Below are positions 63,849 through 64,000 of a DNA stretch of 64,000 nucleotides, piece by piece; position 1 is the first letter of the stretch, and the number at the start of each line of letters is the position of its first letter. This DNA is from an uncultured Pelagibacteraceae bacterium (GTDB lineage: Bacteria; Pseudomonadota; Alphaproteobacteria; Pelagibacterales; Pelagibacteraceae): assembly GCA_902588625.1 (NCBI GenBank), contig CACIPU010000001.1, forward strand, positions 41,886-105,885, given 5' to 3'. Position numbers and translations under genes: made by a program. The notes beneath the pieces are model-generated. The model worked only from the letters and a program-made list of their open reading frames with translations, was not told the origin of the DNA and made no database searches.

Positions 63849-64000
63849 TGATTACCAAAACTTTAATATTAAAATCAAATAGTATAAATTATTTATGCAC
63901 AGTTTGTGTTACTGATAATAATGGAGCCAAAATAGCTTTAACTATTATTATTTCGTCATTAGCTTTGTTAGGTTTAGCAAATTGGGCTTGGAATAAATAT
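63848..64000 (+). CDS. Possible membrane protein, cut by window edge
   Basis: An ATG overlapping the cox11 stop (TAATG) opens a frame that stays open for 51 codons to the end. It encodes MITKTLILKSNSIN..., two cysteines (CTVC), then a hydrophobic segment (IALTIIISSLALLGLA) ending in NWAWNKY. Its overlap and position suggest another oxidase-assembly gene, but no family is recognised in the part visible. Confidence 0.4.
   Translation, partial: MITKTLILKSNSINYLCTVCVTDNNGAKIALTIIISSLALLGLANWAWNKY

Overview
The window is a densely packed, strongly AT-rich bacterial chromosome segment. It looks like a streamlined marine alphaproteobacterium of the SAR11/Pelagibacterales type or a similarly reduced relative. 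This inference rests on the extreme A/T bias, lysine- and asparagine-rich proteins, near-absent intergenic space, and several alphaproteobacterial gene neighbourhoods: bolA/dnaJ/cobS/cobT, rpmH-rnpA-yidD-yidC/argB/dapD/dapE, def-fmt-truA, ribF-ileS-lspA-DUF3035, and coxBA with ctaB and cox11. The tRNA-His with A73 and no encoded G-1 is also an alphaproteobacterial trait. I saw no insertion sequence, prophage, CRISPR array, rRNA gene or replication origin. No stretch over 300 bases lacks a gene; the longest gaps are about 100-180 bases and are described where they hold something.

Layout. 1-448: a truncated exported protein and a 16-codon micro-ORF with its own promoter and a perfect Shine-Dalgarno. 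449-4018 (-): trkH, an AmpG-like permease and a cytoplasmic NlpC/P60 peptidase. 4119-8379: lysK, pyrD, ccdA, rpmB and a queuosine-precursor transporter. 8369-11973: cobT, cobS, a DnaJ-like protein and bolA. 11978-17821: aroB/aroK, two envelope proteins of unknown function, then def-fmt-truA. 17818-24813 (-): a histone-deacetylase-like enzyme, dapE, dapD, a HAD phosphatase, argB, yidC, yidD, rnpA and rpmH. 24890-29985 (+): a TVP38-type membrane protein, a 2OG-Fe(II) oxygenase-like protein, an FkbM methyltransferase, small basic proteins, dcd, murA and infA. 29989-34013: tRNA-Phe, two tandem cold-shock genes, tRNA-His, hisS, hisZ and hisG. 34019-35972 (-): groES-groEL. 36111-42632 (+): HAD-IIA, ribF, ileS, lspA, a DUF3035 lipoprotein and pgi. 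42629-44463 (-): purD, rsmD. 44495-45477 (+): DUF2093 and an M23 peptidase. 45474-52904 (-): a seven-gene run ubiA-msbA-waaA-lpxK-lpxL-fkbM-glycosyltransferase for lipid A/LPS and ubiquinone. 52974-57174 (-): six redox or detoxification genes. 57173-64000 (+): rsmE and a cytochrome c oxidase locus with two subunit III genes, a subunit IV-like gene, ctaB and cox11.

How the parts work together. Most genes are core housekeeping: amino-acid synthesis (shikimate, DAP/lysine, arginine, histidine), tRNA charging, translation start and peptide deformylation, envelope building and aerobic respiration. The unusual content is in organisation more than in exotic genes: tRNAs separated from neighbouring genes by 3-5 bases, convergent genes sharing stop-codon bases, a terminator hairpin buried in the end of hisG and shared with groEL, divergent genes whose start codons overlap on a CATG, and matching leader hairpins on two cold-shock genes. 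The best candidates for undescribed biology are the 16-residue peptide gene at 398-448, the cold-shock leader hairpins, and the CobS/CobT/DnaJ/BolA module in a genome window that shows no cobalamin pathway.
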